DNA of 64,000 nt from NCBI RefSeq assembly GCF_023100945.1, contig NZ_CP064689.1, positions 2,834,001-2,898,000 of the forward strand, in the 5' to 3' direction. Each line of letters opens with the position of its first letter. Positions within the stretch are counted from its first letter, which is position 1. The position numbers and the translations under genes are program-made. A model generated the notes under the pieces. The model did no database searches. It had not been told where the DNA came from and saw only the letters and a list, made by a program, of their open reading frames with translations. Positions 16,485 to 24,665 of the stretch are shown here, piece by piece. Source of the stretch: Bradyrhizobium sp. 200. Lineage in GTDB: Bacteria; Pseudomonadota; Alphaproteobacteria; Rhizobiales; Xanthobacteraceae.

Positions 16485-16867
16485 GGGCCGTCGGTGCCCG
16501 ACAAGCCTGCACCGCACAAGTGGCGTAAACCGTCGATCGCAGGCCGATTCATGATGTGGCGCGGTCTTCGGCCGCGATGGCGCGGTCAATTTGTAGCCAC
16601 GGCGCTCATCCGATAGCCAAAGCAGACAGCATTTCTGTCCATTAATTGAGCATCCGGATATTTCTTCGCAATACGTTGCTGGTTCGAAGCGTTCGTCGTT
16701 TCGGTTTCAGAGGGCGCCGTTCAGAATTTGCTTACCGGACCTTTCAGGGTTCGCGATGGAAGCAAACGAGTTAACGGAAATGGCGTCTACTCCTTTGAAT
16801 AGCCACGTTGTTCGCGATCCGGGCCACCGCGAACGGTGCCCGCTGCGCGTCGTCGGCACGGGTCCCG
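16485..16867. other. Upstream regulatory stretch of the sulfatase-transporter cluster
   Basis: No gene seen. An inverted repeat GTTCGCG (16810-16816) / CGCGAAC (16828-16834) with an 11-base spacer lies 34 bases before the sigma-54-type promoter and is a candidate activator site. GTGCC / GGCAC (16836-16840 / 16855-16859) is another, weaker pair. The rest shows nothing clear. Confidence 0.45.
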
Positions 16868-16883
16868 TGGCATATCGCTTGCA
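16868..16883 (+). promoter_or_regulatory. Sigma-54 (RpoN) type promoter
   Basis: TGGCATATCGCTTGCA fits the -24/-12 consensus TGGCAC-R-N4-TTGC-W with one mismatch (T for C), and the GG and GC doublets are exactly ten bases apart. It lies 130 bases before the start of the binding-protein gene and no other gene intervenes. It implies RpoN control with an enhancer-binding activator, which is not visible in the window. Confidence 0.75.
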
Positions 16884-16927
16884 CCATTATCCCTGCCAGG
16901 CCAGTCAGCCTGCTCACCGCCGAGCAA

Positions 16928-16954
16928 CCCCGTCACAGTCCGTTGTGACCGGGG
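16928..16954 (+). promoter_or_regulatory. Leader hairpin upstream of the ABC transporter genes
   Basis: CCCCG-TCACA (16928-16937) pairs with TGTGA-C-(C)-GGGG (16944-16954), leaving a 6-base loop and one bulged C. It lies in the predicted leader between the sigma-54-type promoter and the first gene. It has no T-run, so it is not a simple terminator. Confidence 0.4.
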
Positions 16955-17012
16955 CGTTTGCCGTGGGCACCTCACGACATCCAGCACAGTTCGGTTCGAA
17001 AGGATTTGTTCA

Positions 17013-18449
17013 ATGAGCGTCGGCCCTGCGTCCAAGTTCTCTGGCTTCCTTCCGTTGCTCGTTGCCGCAACCGTTGGGTTTGCGCCGCTGACCGCAAGCG
17101 CAGAGACCCTCGAAATCGGCATCGGCACGCAAAATACCACTACCAATACGGTAACTGGTGGCGTCGTTCTGAAGGAGCTTGGCCTGCTCGAGAAGCACCT
17201 GCCGAAGACCGGCAAGTACAAGGACATTCAATACAAGCTGAGCTGGCAGAACGCGACATCAGGCCCGCCGATCACCAACGGCATGATGGCCAACAACATC
17301 CAGATCGGCATGATGGGTGACTATCCGCTGATGGTGAACGGGGCTACCGGGCAGGCCACCAAGAACGAAACCCAGCTCGTCGCCATCATCGCCTACAATG
17401 CGGTCGGCGGCGGCAACGGCATCGTCGTTCACAAGGACTCGCCGTTCTACGAACTCGCCGACCTCAAGGGCAAGAACGTCTCGGTGCCGTTCGGCTCGGC
17501 CGCTCACGGCATGATGCTGACCTCGCTGCAGAAGCGCGGACTGCCGTCGGATTTCTGGAATCTGGTGTCGCAGTCGCCGGAAGTCGGCAGTACCAATCTG
17601 CAGGAAAAGCGCATCGACGCGCATGGCGACTTCGTGCCCTTCGCCGAACTGCTGCCGTTCAAGGGTTTTGCCCGCAAGATCTATGACGGTGCCGAGACCA
17701 GGACGCCAACGTTCCACGGCGTCGTCGTGCGCAAGGATTTTGGCGAGAAGTATCCCGAGATCGTGGTCGCCTACATCAACGCGCTGATGGAGGCGAACGA
17801 TTGGATGCGCAAGAATCCCAAACTTGCGGCTGAGAAGATCGAGGAGTGGACCAAGATCAACAAGGAAGTGGTCTACATCTTCCTGGGGCCAGGAGGCGTG
17901 CACACGCTCGATGCGACCATCAAGCCGCAATGGATCGAGTCCGTCGGCGCGAACTACGCCATCCTGCAGAAGCTGAACATGATCAAGGAGCTCAACATCG
18001 GAGCCTGGGTCAACGACAAGTATGTTCGGCAGGCCTTCAAGGAGCGAGGGCTCGACTACGACAAGCAGCTTGCATCTTTCGATACCTATAATGTCACCGG
18101 CACCGATCCGATCTGCAATGCGCCGGTCAATGACCCCAAGAAAACCGGCGAGATATGGATCCAGGGCGGCGACATCGTGCCATTCAGCTCGCCGGTCTGC
18201 ACGCTGCTCGGCGTGAAGAAGTACGGCGCGGAGGGCAAGAAGTTCAACGCCGTCTATCTGGTCGATTACCAGCTTGGCATCAAGGTTTTCGCCGACGCCG
18301 CGTTCTACTCGGTCGGCGGCCAGGATCCGAAGAAGCCGGACGTGGTGCCGTTCCTGCTCAAGAAGGATGCGGAAGAATATGCGTCCAAGAACGGCGGCAA
18401 GCTGGCAACCTACGCCGACGTGCTCGCCGCGATCAATGTCGGACAATAG
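17013..18449 (+). CDS. NitT/TauT-type ABC substrate-binding protein with C-terminal NosL-like domain
   Basis: A 478-residue secreted protein. The signal peptide covers residues 1-30 (ends TASAE), and GAAAGGA precedes the ATG. Residues 31 to about 355 resemble NitT/TauT/SsuA binding proteins, with TNGMMANNIQIGMMGDYP, LADLKGKNVSVPFGSAAHG and a helical end. The last 115 residues are extra for this family. They contain PICNAPV, then AVYLVDY, then VPFLLKKDAEEYASKNGG and a closing ADVLAAI, an order that closely follows the NosL copper-chaperone fold. The permease and ATPase genes follow directly. Given the sulfatase and FGE genes next door, the ligand is probably a sulfate ester or sulfonate. The NosL likeness was judged by eye. 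Confidence 0.82.
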   Translation: MSVGPASKFSGFLPLLVAATVGFAPLTASAETLEIGIGTQNTTTNTVTGGVVLKELGLLEKHLPKTGKYKDIQYKLSWQNATSGPPITNGMMANNIQIGMMGDYPLMVNGATGQATKNETQLVAIIAYNAVGGGNGIVVHKDSPFYELADLKGKNVSVPFGSAAHGMMLTSLQKRGLPSDFWNLVSQSPEVGSTNLQEKRIDAHGDFVPFAELLPFKGFARKIYDGAETRTPTFHGVVVRKDFGEKYPEIVVAYINALMEANDWMRKNPKLAAEKIEEWTKINKEVVYIFLGPGGVHTLDATIKPQWIESVGANYAILQKLNMIKELNIGAWVNDKYVRQAFKERGLDYDKQLASFDTYNVTGTDPICNAPVNDPKKTGEIWIQGGDIVPFSSPVCTLLGVKKYGAEGKKFNAVYLVDYQLGIKVFADAAFYSVGGQDPKKPDVVPFLLKKDAEEYASKNGGKLATYADVLAAINVGQ

Positions 18450-18458
18450 GGTGGACTG

Positions 18459-19475
18459 ATGGGCAGCCTGGCAAGTGCGAAGATCGTAGCGCTCCCGATG
18501 GTCGACAAGCCGTCCGATCCTGAGCCGGCGATGGCAGCCGTGAAGCCTGCCGCAGTGGAAATATCTGCTGCTGAGACTGCGGCCAACGCCAATGCGCCGG
18601 TCGCCGCTTCGGAGTTGCCGGCACCCGAACCGGAAGTCGTCCCGACGGTTTCACTCACCCAGGTGTTTCGAAGCCTGCTCGCAAGGATCACCCGTGATCG
18701 CATCATCACCGCTGCGCTTGCCTGCATCTCGATCGGAGCGTTGTTCCTGTTCTGGTATCTCGGGACCAGGTATCGGCTCGAATTCTACATCCGATTCAAG
18801 AATGTCCCGACGCCCTACGAAGTGTACCAGCAGCTCACGCAGGTCGGGCTGTCGAACAAATACCTCGTCAATATCGCCATCAGCGTCCGGCGCATCCTGC
18901 TCGGCTTCTTCATTGCCATAGCGATCGGCGTGCCGCTGGGGCTCGCAATCGGAAAATATCAGCGCGTGCGCGACCTGTTCATGCCCGTCGTCGAAATCCT
19001 GCGGCCGATTCCGGCGATCGCCTGGGTGCCGATGTCGATCATGCTGTGGCCGAACAACGAAGCCAGCATCGTCTTCATCACCTTCATCGGCGCGTTCTTC
19101 CCGATCCTGCTCAACACCATCCACGGCGTGCATTCGCTGGATGGCGTGTTGATCCGGGCGGCGCGGTGCCTGGGTGCGAGCGAATTCCGCCTGTTCCTCA
19201 ACGTGATCCTGCCCGGCTCGCTGCCGCACATCTTCACGGGTCTGGCCGTCGGCATGGGCGTGGCATGGGTATCGCTGATCGCCGCCGAGATGATCTCGGG
19301 CCAGTTCGGCGTCGGCTACTTCACCTGGGAAGCCTACTCGCTGGTGGATTATCCCGCGATCGTGCTCGGCATGATCACGATCGGTTTCCTTGGACTGGCC
19401 TGCAGCGGCATCATCCGGATGGTCGGCAGCCTCCTGATGCCGTGGCTGGCATTCGCACCCGGAGGCAAGCGATGA
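18459..19475 (+). CDS. ABC transporter permease (SsuC/TauC-like)
   Basis: A 338-residue inner-membrane protein that begins nine bases after the binding-protein stop, with GGTGGA before its ATG. The first 80 residues are Ala/Pro-rich and probably cytosolic, longer than usual for the family. The membrane domain follows, starting with a helix near residues 82-103, and includes ISVRRILLGFFIAIAIGVPLG. The coupling loop is near GASEFRLFLNVILPGSLP, the EAA motif that contacts the ATPase. It should form a homodimeric channel for the ligand delivered by the preceding protein. Its stop overlaps the start of the ATPase gene (ATGA). Confidence 0.9.
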   Translation: MGSLASAKIVALPMVDKPSDPEPAMAAVKPAAVEISAAETAANANAPVAASELPAPEPEVVPTVSLTQVFRSLLARITRDRIITAALACISIGALFLFWYLGTRYRLEFYIRFKNVPTPYEVYQQLTQVGLSNKYLVNIAISVRRILLGFFIAIAIGVPLGLAIGKYQRVRDLFMPVVEILRPIPAIAWVPMSIMLWPNNEASIVFITFIGAFFPILLNTIHGVHSLDGVLIRAARCLGASEFRLFLNVILPGSLPHIFTGLAVGMGVAWVSLIAAEMISGQFGVGYFTWEAYSLVDYPAIVLGMITIGFLGLACSGIIRMVGSLLMPWLAFAPGGKR

Positions 19476-20350
19476 CCATGGCGATGGCAGAGGCAGAAAC
19501 CCACAAGGGCTTCATCGACGTTCGCAACATGGGCGTGATCTTCGGCGCCAACGACAACAAGGTTGTCGCCGTCGAGAGCGTGTCGCTCAACGTGCAGCCG
19601 GGCGAATTCGTCTCGCTGATCGGGCCGTCAGGCTGCGGCAAGTCGACTTTGCTCAGCATCGTCGCCGGCTTCGTCAAGCCGACGAGCGGCGAGGCCAAGC
19701 TCGACGGCAAGGCGATCACCAGGCCCGGCTCGGATCGCGGCGTGGTGTTCCAGCAATATTCGCTGTTTCCGTGGCTGTCGGTTCGCAGGAACGTCGAGTT
19801 CGGCCTGAAGATGGCCGGCGTGGAGCAAAGCAAGCGCAACACCACGGCCCGCGCGCTGCTCGATCTCGCCGGACTGCTGTCGTTCGAGAATCATTATCCG
19901 GATCAGCTCTCCGGCGGCATGAAGCAGCGCATCGGCATCGTCCGCGCGCTGGCGACGAGTCCCCAGGTGCTGCTGATGGACGAGCCGTTCGGCGCGCTCG
20001 ACACGCAAACCCGCGTCGTGATGCAGGAAATTCTCACCAACATCTGGCAGCAGTTCAAGATCTCGGTGCTGTTCATCACGCACGATATCGAGGAATCGAT
20101 TTTCCTCTCCGACCGCATCTACGTCATGACCGCGCGGCCGGGTCGCATCAAGGCGGAAATCAAGGTGCCGCTGCCGCGTCCGCGCAGGGCCGAGATGACC
20201 GACACGCCGGAATTCATGAACCTGGTGCAGGAGCTCAAGGGGCTGATCCGCGAAGAGTCGCTGGCCGCCATGGCGCCTGAGATCAAGGATCGAGGCCTAT
20301 CAGGCTTCGGAATGAAAGTGGGACCGAAAGGAGTAGGCGAAATCTTTTGA
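19472..20350 (+). CDS. ABC transporter ATP-binding protein (SsuB/TauB-like)
   Basis: A 292-residue ATPase that drives the importer. Walker A is GPSGCGKST near residues 51-59, the Q-loop lies in VVFQQYSLFPWL, the signature is LSGGMKQR near 147, and Walker B is LLMDEPFGALD near 168. The switch His lies in FITHDIEES. These are the standard marks of the NitT/TauT/SsuB group. It starts in the stop codon of the permease gene. A 128-base gap with a fair ribosome site separates it from the sulfatase gene; no terminator is visible in that gap. Confidence 0.92.
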   Translation: MTMAMAEAETHKGFIDVRNMGVIFGANDNKVVAVESVSLNVQPGEFVSLIGPSGCGKSTLLSIVAGFVKPTSGEAKLDGKAITRPGSDRGVVFQQYSLFPWLSVRRNVEFGLKMAGVEQSKRNTTARALLDLAGLLSFENHYPDQLSGGMKQRIGIVRALATSPQVLLMDEPFGALDTQTRVVMQEILTNIWQQFKISVLFITHDIEESIFLSDRIYVMTARPGRIKAEIKVPLPRPRRAEMTDTPEFMNLVQELKGLIREESLAAMAPEIKDRGLSGFGMKVGPKGVGEIF

Positions 20351-20478
20351 CACCCGTTTGAACGTCGCGGCCGGACAGGCGCGAAACACACACCAATCAA
20401 CACAGTAACCAAGGAGAGGCGCGAGAAGGCGTGCGCGTCAACGATGACCCGCGCCTGCGTCACAGATCGGAGAACTCA

Positions 20479-21846
20479 ATGGCAAAGAGACCCAACATAC
20501 TGTTTTTTCACGTCGACAACCTCGGCATGGGCGAGCTCGGCTGTTACGGCGGCGGCATCCTGCGCGGCGCCGACACCAAGCGCATGGACAATTTCGCCAA
20601 GCAAGGCGTCAAGCTGACGCATTATGTCGTCGAGCCGCAGTGCACGCCGACCCGCTCGGCGCTGATGACCGGCCGCTTCCCGATCCGTTCGGGCAACCAC
20701 ACCATCGCGCTCGGCGGAAATGGCGGCGGCATCGTCAAGTGGGAGCGCACCATCGGCTCGATCCTGTCGGAGGCCGGCTACGCGACCTCGATCTACGGCA
20801 AGTGGCACATCGGCGCCGAGGATGGGCGCTTTCCGACCGATCACGGTTTCGACGAATGGTACGGGCCGCTTCGTACCTACGACGAATGCATGTGGCTGAC
20901 CGACCCGCACTACGTGGCGGAGCGCGACGGCTTCTCGCACATGCATGAAGGCGTCAAGGGCAAGGGTGCATGGCCGCTTCTGGACGAGCAGCTCACCATG
21001 GAGACCAAGAAGACCTGCGACCTCGAGTACCAGAAGCGCGCCATCAAGTTCATGGAAAAGTCCGTCAAGGCGGACAAGCCGTTCTACTGCTACTTCAACC
21101 ACTCGCTAATGCACTTCCCGATGAGCCCGCGCGACGAATTCGTCGGCAAGAGCACCAACGGCGATTGGGGCGACTGCCTGTTGATGCTCGACCACGATTT
21201 CGGCGTTCTGCTCGACAAGCTGGATGAGCTCGGCGTTGCCGACAACACCATCGTCGTGATGTGCGGCGACAATGGCGCTGAGGATCATCTGGCCGGCCGC
21301 GGCACCGGCGGCTTCTTCGACGGTTCCTATTTCAGCTCGGCGGAGGGCGGCATTCGTACCCCGCTGCTGATCCGCTGGCCGAACCGGATTCCGGCAGGTG
21401 TCGAAAGCAACGAGATGGTGCATGTCACCGACATGTTCACCACGCTGCTGTCGATGACCGGCTGCGAGATGCCTCGCGACCGGTTGATCGACGGCGTCGA
21501 CCAGAGCCCGTTCTTCCTCGGCAAGCAGGAAACCTCCAACCGCGAGTCCTGCATCGTCTGGCTGAAGGACGAACTGCACGCCGTGAAGTGGAAGGACTTC
21601 AAGATCAACTTCAAGCGGCAGCAGCACTTCCACGATCCGGAGCTGGCGCTCGGCTTTGCCCGCATCACGCACCTGAAGGAAGACCCGAAGGAGCGCGATG
21701 CCGTCAACCAGCGCTACGTGCGCTGGTGGGTGATGCAGCATGCCCAGCGCATCATCAGGGACTTCGATGAGAGCGCCAAGAAGGAGGAGTTGATTCCGCC
21801 CGGCGCCGCGCTCGATTTCGTGCCCAAGCAACACGCCAAGGCCTGA
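20479..21846 (+). CDS. Type I (formylglycine) sulfatase, cytosolic
   Basis: A 455-residue arylsulfatase-family enzyme that would split a sulfate ester into an alcohol and sulfate. The start ATG at 20479 follows CGGAGA; there is no signal peptide, so it acts in the cytosol. The key motif CTPTR begins at Cys55, followed by SALMTGR. This cysteine is the one turned into formylglycine. GKWHIG supplies the conserved Lys and His, and a CGDNG segment supplies metal ligands. The first metal motif reads VDNLGMGELG, with Asn where many sulfatases have a second Asp. The activating enzyme is encoded five bases downstream, which supports function. Confidence 0.92.
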   Translation: MAKRPNILFFHVDNLGMGELGCYGGGILRGADTKRMDNFAKQGVKLTHYVVEPQCTPTRSALMTGRFPIRSGNHTIALGGNGGGIVKWERTIGSILSEAGYATSIYGKWHIGAEDGRFPTDHGFDEWYGPLRTYDECMWLTDPHYVAERDGFSHMHEGVKGKGAWPLLDEQLTMETKKTCDLEYQKRAIKFMEKSVKADKPFYCYFNHSLMHFPMSPRDEFVGKSTNGDWGDCLLMLDHDFGVLLDKLDELGVADNTIVVMCGDNGAEDHLAGRGTGGFFDGSYFSSAEGGIRTPLLIRWPNRIPAGVESNEMVHVTDMFTTLLSMTGCEMPRDRLIDGVDQSPFFLGKQETSNRESCIVWLKDELHAVKWKDFKINFKRQQHFHDPELALGFARITHLKEDPKERDAVNQRYVRWWVMQHAQRIIRDFDESAKKEELIPPGAALDFVPKQHAKA

Positions 21847-21851
21847 CTGCG

Positions 21852-22859
21852 ATGACTGCACCGACGAGAGCGGAAACGATCGCGCATGGTGCAGCCGGCA
21901 ATCGCCGGGGAGAGGGCTGCTGTATTCTCTCCGGCAAGGCCACGGCGGGCAATGTGCCTGGCGCGGTCAAGCCGGAATCCATGACCTGGATTCCGGGCGG
22001 CGGCTTCCTGATGGGCTCCAACAGCTTCTATCGGGAAGAACGCCCGGTTCGTCCGGCCTTCGTCGAGGGTTTCTGGATGGACATCCATCCCGTCACCAAT
22101 GCCGAGTTTCGGAAGTTCGTCGAGGCGACCGGATACGTCACCTATTCCGAGCGCCCGCCGAATCCGGCGATGTATCCGGACGCGGATCCCGCGCTGCTGG
22201 TGCCGGGCTCGCTGGTGTTCGTCAAACCGGATCGCCCGGTCAGCCTGCGCAACAACCTTGCCTGGTGGGAATACCGTCCCGGCGCGGACTGGCGGCACCC
22301 GGAAGGGCCGGAGAGTTCGATTCTCGGCCGTGACGATCATCCCGTCGTGCATGTCGCCTATGAGGATGCGATTGGCTATGCGGCGTGGTGCGGCAAGGAA
22401 TTGCCGACCGAAGCGGAGTGGGAGTTCGCCGCCCGCGGGGGTCTCGAAGGCAAGGCCTATCCATGGGGCGATGCCGCAAATCCCGAAGGACGGTTTCTGG
22501 CCAACACCTGGCAAGGCCATTTCCCGCACGAGAATCTGGCCGAGGACGGCTACGAGGGGACCTCGCCGGTCGATGCGTTTCCGGCCAACGGCTACGGCCT
22601 GTTCGACATGGTCGGCAACGTCTGGGAATGGACGTCGAGCCCTTATGACGCGGCTCCCGATCAGACGCCGCAATCCTGCTGCCACCCGAACGCGGGCGAT
22701 GATCGATCGACGCACCGCGTCGTGAAGGGCGGCTCGCACCTTTGCGCGCCCAACTACTGTCTTCGGTATCGGCCGTCGGCCCGTCAGGGCGAAACGGTCG
22801 ATTCCTCCACCTGTCACATCGGCTTCCGCTGCATTGTGCGCAAGCCGCCGGGCGGCTAG
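21852..22859 (+). CDS. Formylglycine-generating enzyme (FGE/SUMF1 family)
   Basis: A 335-residue cytosolic enzyme that oxidises the sulfatase active-site cysteine to formylglycine, using oxygen and copper. The FGE domain starts near residue 44 (MTWIPGGGFLMGS) and includes HPVTNAEFRKFVEATGY, LPTEAEWEFAARGG, NVWEWTSSPYD and GFRC. GGSHLCAPNYC carries Cys298 and Cys303, the pair that binds Cu(I) in studied FGEs, so the enzyme should be active. It lies directly after its likely substrate gene with a 5-base gap. Alternative SUMF1-fold roles (such as EgtB) are less likely because both catalytic cysteines are present. Confidence 0.93.
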   Translation: MTAPTRAETIAHGAAGNRRGEGCCILSGKATAGNVPGAVKPESMTWIPGGGFLMGSNSFYREERPVRPAFVEGFWMDIHPVTNAEFRKFVEATGYVTYSERPPNPAMYPDADPALLVPGSLVFVKPDRPVSLRNNLAWWEYRPGADWRHPEGPESSILGRDDHPVVHVAYEDAIGYAAWCGKELPTEAEWEFAARGGLEGKAYPWGDAANPEGRFLANTWQGHFPHENLAEDGYEGTSPVDAFPANGYGLFDMVGNVWEWTSSPYDAAPDQTPQSCCHPNAGDDRSTHRVVKGGSHLCAPNYCLRYRPSARQGETVDSSTCHIGFRCIVRKPPGG

Positions 22860-22903
22860 CCGTCACTTCCGAACAAGCAGTCAACACCTCAGGGATAGAT
22901 CCC

Positions 22904-24412
22904 ATGCAAGTCGCCAGCCCCGCCGCCACACAATCGGAATTCGAGGACTCGCCATCGATCCTGGCAGTGCTTCGTGCCCCGAACCTCTTCGTCCGGGAAT
23001 CCCTGGCCGGTGTCATCACGGCGCTGGCGCTGATCCCGGAGGTGATCTCCTTCTCGTTCGTTTCAGGCGTCGATCCCAAGGTGGCGCTGGTCGCCTCGAT
23101 CGTGCTGTGTCTCGTGATGTCCGTGCTTGGCGGCAGGCCAGCCATGGTCACGGCGGCCGCGGGCTCAATCGCGCTGGTGATCGGGCCGATGGTGAAGGTG
23201 CATGGCGTCGGCTACATCCTGCCGACCATCCTGCTGGCGGGTATCATCCAGATCGCCTTCGGCCTTGCCGGACTGGCGCGGCTGACGCGCTTCATTCCGC
23301 GATCGGTGATGATCGGTTTCGTCAATGCGCTCGGGATTCTGATCTTCGCCGCGCAGGTTCCTCACATCTTCAACGTTCCTTGGCTGGTCTATCCCTTGTT
23401 CGCACTGACGGTTGCCATCGTCCTCGTCATGCCGCGCATCACCGCCGCCGTGCCGGCGCCGCTGGTCGCCATCATCGTGGTGACGACGATCGTGATCGTG
23501 GGTCATCTGACGGTCCCCAATGTCGGCGGCGAGGGTACGATGGCGCCGGGGCTGCCTGCTATCACCGCGTTCGCGGTCCCGCTCGATCTCAACACGCTGC
23601 GCATCATCTGGCCGACCGCTATCAGCGTGGCGTTTGTCGGCCTGCTCGAGACGTTGCTGACGGCCAAGCTGGTCGACGACCTGACCGACACGCGGTCGCA
23701 CAAGGGCAAGGAATCCTGGGCGCTCGGCATCGCCAACATCGCCGCCGGCTTCTACGGCGGCATCGGCGGCTGCGCGATGATCGCCCAGACCGTCGTCAAC
23801 GTGAAGATCGGGCAGGGCCGCACCCGCATTTCGACGGCGGTGGCCGCGATCGTGCTGCTGGTGCTGGTGACCGCTCTCAGCGACCTGATGGCGCAGATAC
23901 CGATGGTCGCGCTCGCGGCCGTCATGATGATCGCCGCACTCAAGACGATCGACTGGCACAGCGTCAGGCTGGCGACGTTCAAGCGCATGCCGATCCCGGA
24001 AACGCTAGTCATGGTGACGACCGTTGCGGTCACCGTCGTCACCGGCAATCTCGCGATCGGTATCGCCGTCGGCGTGGTGCTGGCGATGATCCTGTTCGCG
24101 CGGCGGGTCGCGCATGTCATTCGCGCTGAGCGCACACTGAGTCAGGACGGCCAGTCGGTCCGCTACAGCGTCCACGGGCCCCTGTTCTTCGGTTCCAGCA
24201 ACGATCTTGTGGAACGTTTTTCCTACGGCGACGACCCCAAGCGCGTCCTGATCGATCTCACCCATTCCCAGATCTGGGATGCATCGAGCGTCGCGGCGCT
24301 CGACTCGATCGAGACGAAGTATCGCGACCATGGCGCGACCGTCACCTTCACCGGGCTCGACCAGCGCAGCACCTCGTTTCACCAGCGGCTGACCGGCCAG
24401 CTTGGCGCGTGA
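22904..24412 (+). CDS. SulP family anion transporter with STAS domain
   Basis: A 502-residue inner-membrane transporter from ATG 22904, after AGGGA. Residues about 30-410 hold around ten or more membrane helices, with an N-terminal NLFVRESLAGVITALALIPE segment typical of SulP proteins. Residues about 420-502 form a cytosolic STAS domain (GPLFFGSSNDLVE, LIDLTHSQIWDASS). SulP proteins move sulfate, bicarbonate or dicarboxylates. Its place after a sulfatase and FGE suggests sulfate as cargo, either taken up as an extra sulfur source or released after desulfation; the direction cannot be read from the sequence. It ends the main part of the cluster. Confidence 0.9.
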   Translation: MQVASPAATQSEFEDSPSILAVLRAPNLFVRESLAGVITALALIPEVISFSFVSGVDPKVALVASIVLCLVMSVLGGRPAMVTAAAGSIALVIGPMVKVHGVGYILPTILLAGIIQIAFGLAGLARLTRFIPRSVMIGFVNALGILIFAAQVPHIFNVPWLVYPLFALTVAIVLVMPRITAAVPAPLVAIIVVTTIVIVGHLTVPNVGGEGTMAPGLPAITAFAVPLDLNTLRIIWPTAISVAFVGLLETLLTAKLVDDLTDTRSHKGKESWALGIANIAAGFYGGIGGCAMIAQTVVNVKIGQGRTRISTAVAAIVLLVLVTALSDLMAQIPMVALAAVMMIAALKTIDWHSVRLATFKRMPIPETLVMVTTVAVTVVTGNLAIGIAVGVVLAMILFARRVAHVIRAERTLSQDGQSVRYSVHGPLFFGSSNDLVERFSYGDDPKRVLIDLTHSQIWDASSVAALDSIETKYRDHGATVTFTGLDQRSTSFHQRLTGQLGA

Positions 24413-24445
24413 CTTGCAGGGATTGCAGGACGAAAGGACCGATCG

Positions 24446-24580
24446 ATGGCCATCTCTCATTGGATGTCGACCTTCATAGGCAAGATCATGCGGGCCTGGG
24501 CCGGCCGCTACCGGCCGGAACGGCACTACATGCGCGGGGCGGGACCGGCGTCGAAGCGAAGCCAGAGGGTGGGCTCGTAG
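24446..24580 (+). CDS. Possible small basic protein, 44 aa
   Basis: A short frame from ATG 24446 to TAG 24580, 33 bases after the SulP stop and just ahead of the cluster terminator. AAAGGA (24433-24438) sits seven bases before the ATG, a good ribosome site. The peptide is basic and Trp/Arg-rich, with an amphipathic start (MAISHWMSTFIGKIMRAW). No family is recognised. Its position in the same transcript and the ribosome site favour translation; the short length leaves doubt. Confidence 0.4.
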   Translation: MAISHWMSTFIGKIMRAWAGRYRPERHYMRGAGPASKRSQRVGS

Positions 24581-24600
24581 GAGCACTCTCGCGACAAACA

Positions 24601-24628
24601 AAAAGGCTCCGGAAAACCGGAGCCTTTT
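24601..24628. terminator. Bidirectional intrinsic terminator
   Basis: AAAAGGCTCCGG (24601-24612) pairs perfectly with CCGGAGCCTTTT (24617-24628) around an AAAA loop, giving an A-run before and a T-run after. It closes the sulfatase-transporter cluster on the plus strand and also the phasin gene on the minus strand. Confidence 0.92.
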
Positions 24629-24665
24629 GATTCCATCAATTGCGTAAAACCGGTTTCGCGTGACC

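Noticed and set aside
16932..16949. GTCACA-N6-TGTGAC as a Crp/Fnr-type site near the Crp gene
   Set aside because: The half sites face the wrong way (TCACA then TGTGA, not TGTGA then TCACA). The segment is better explained as a leader hairpin.
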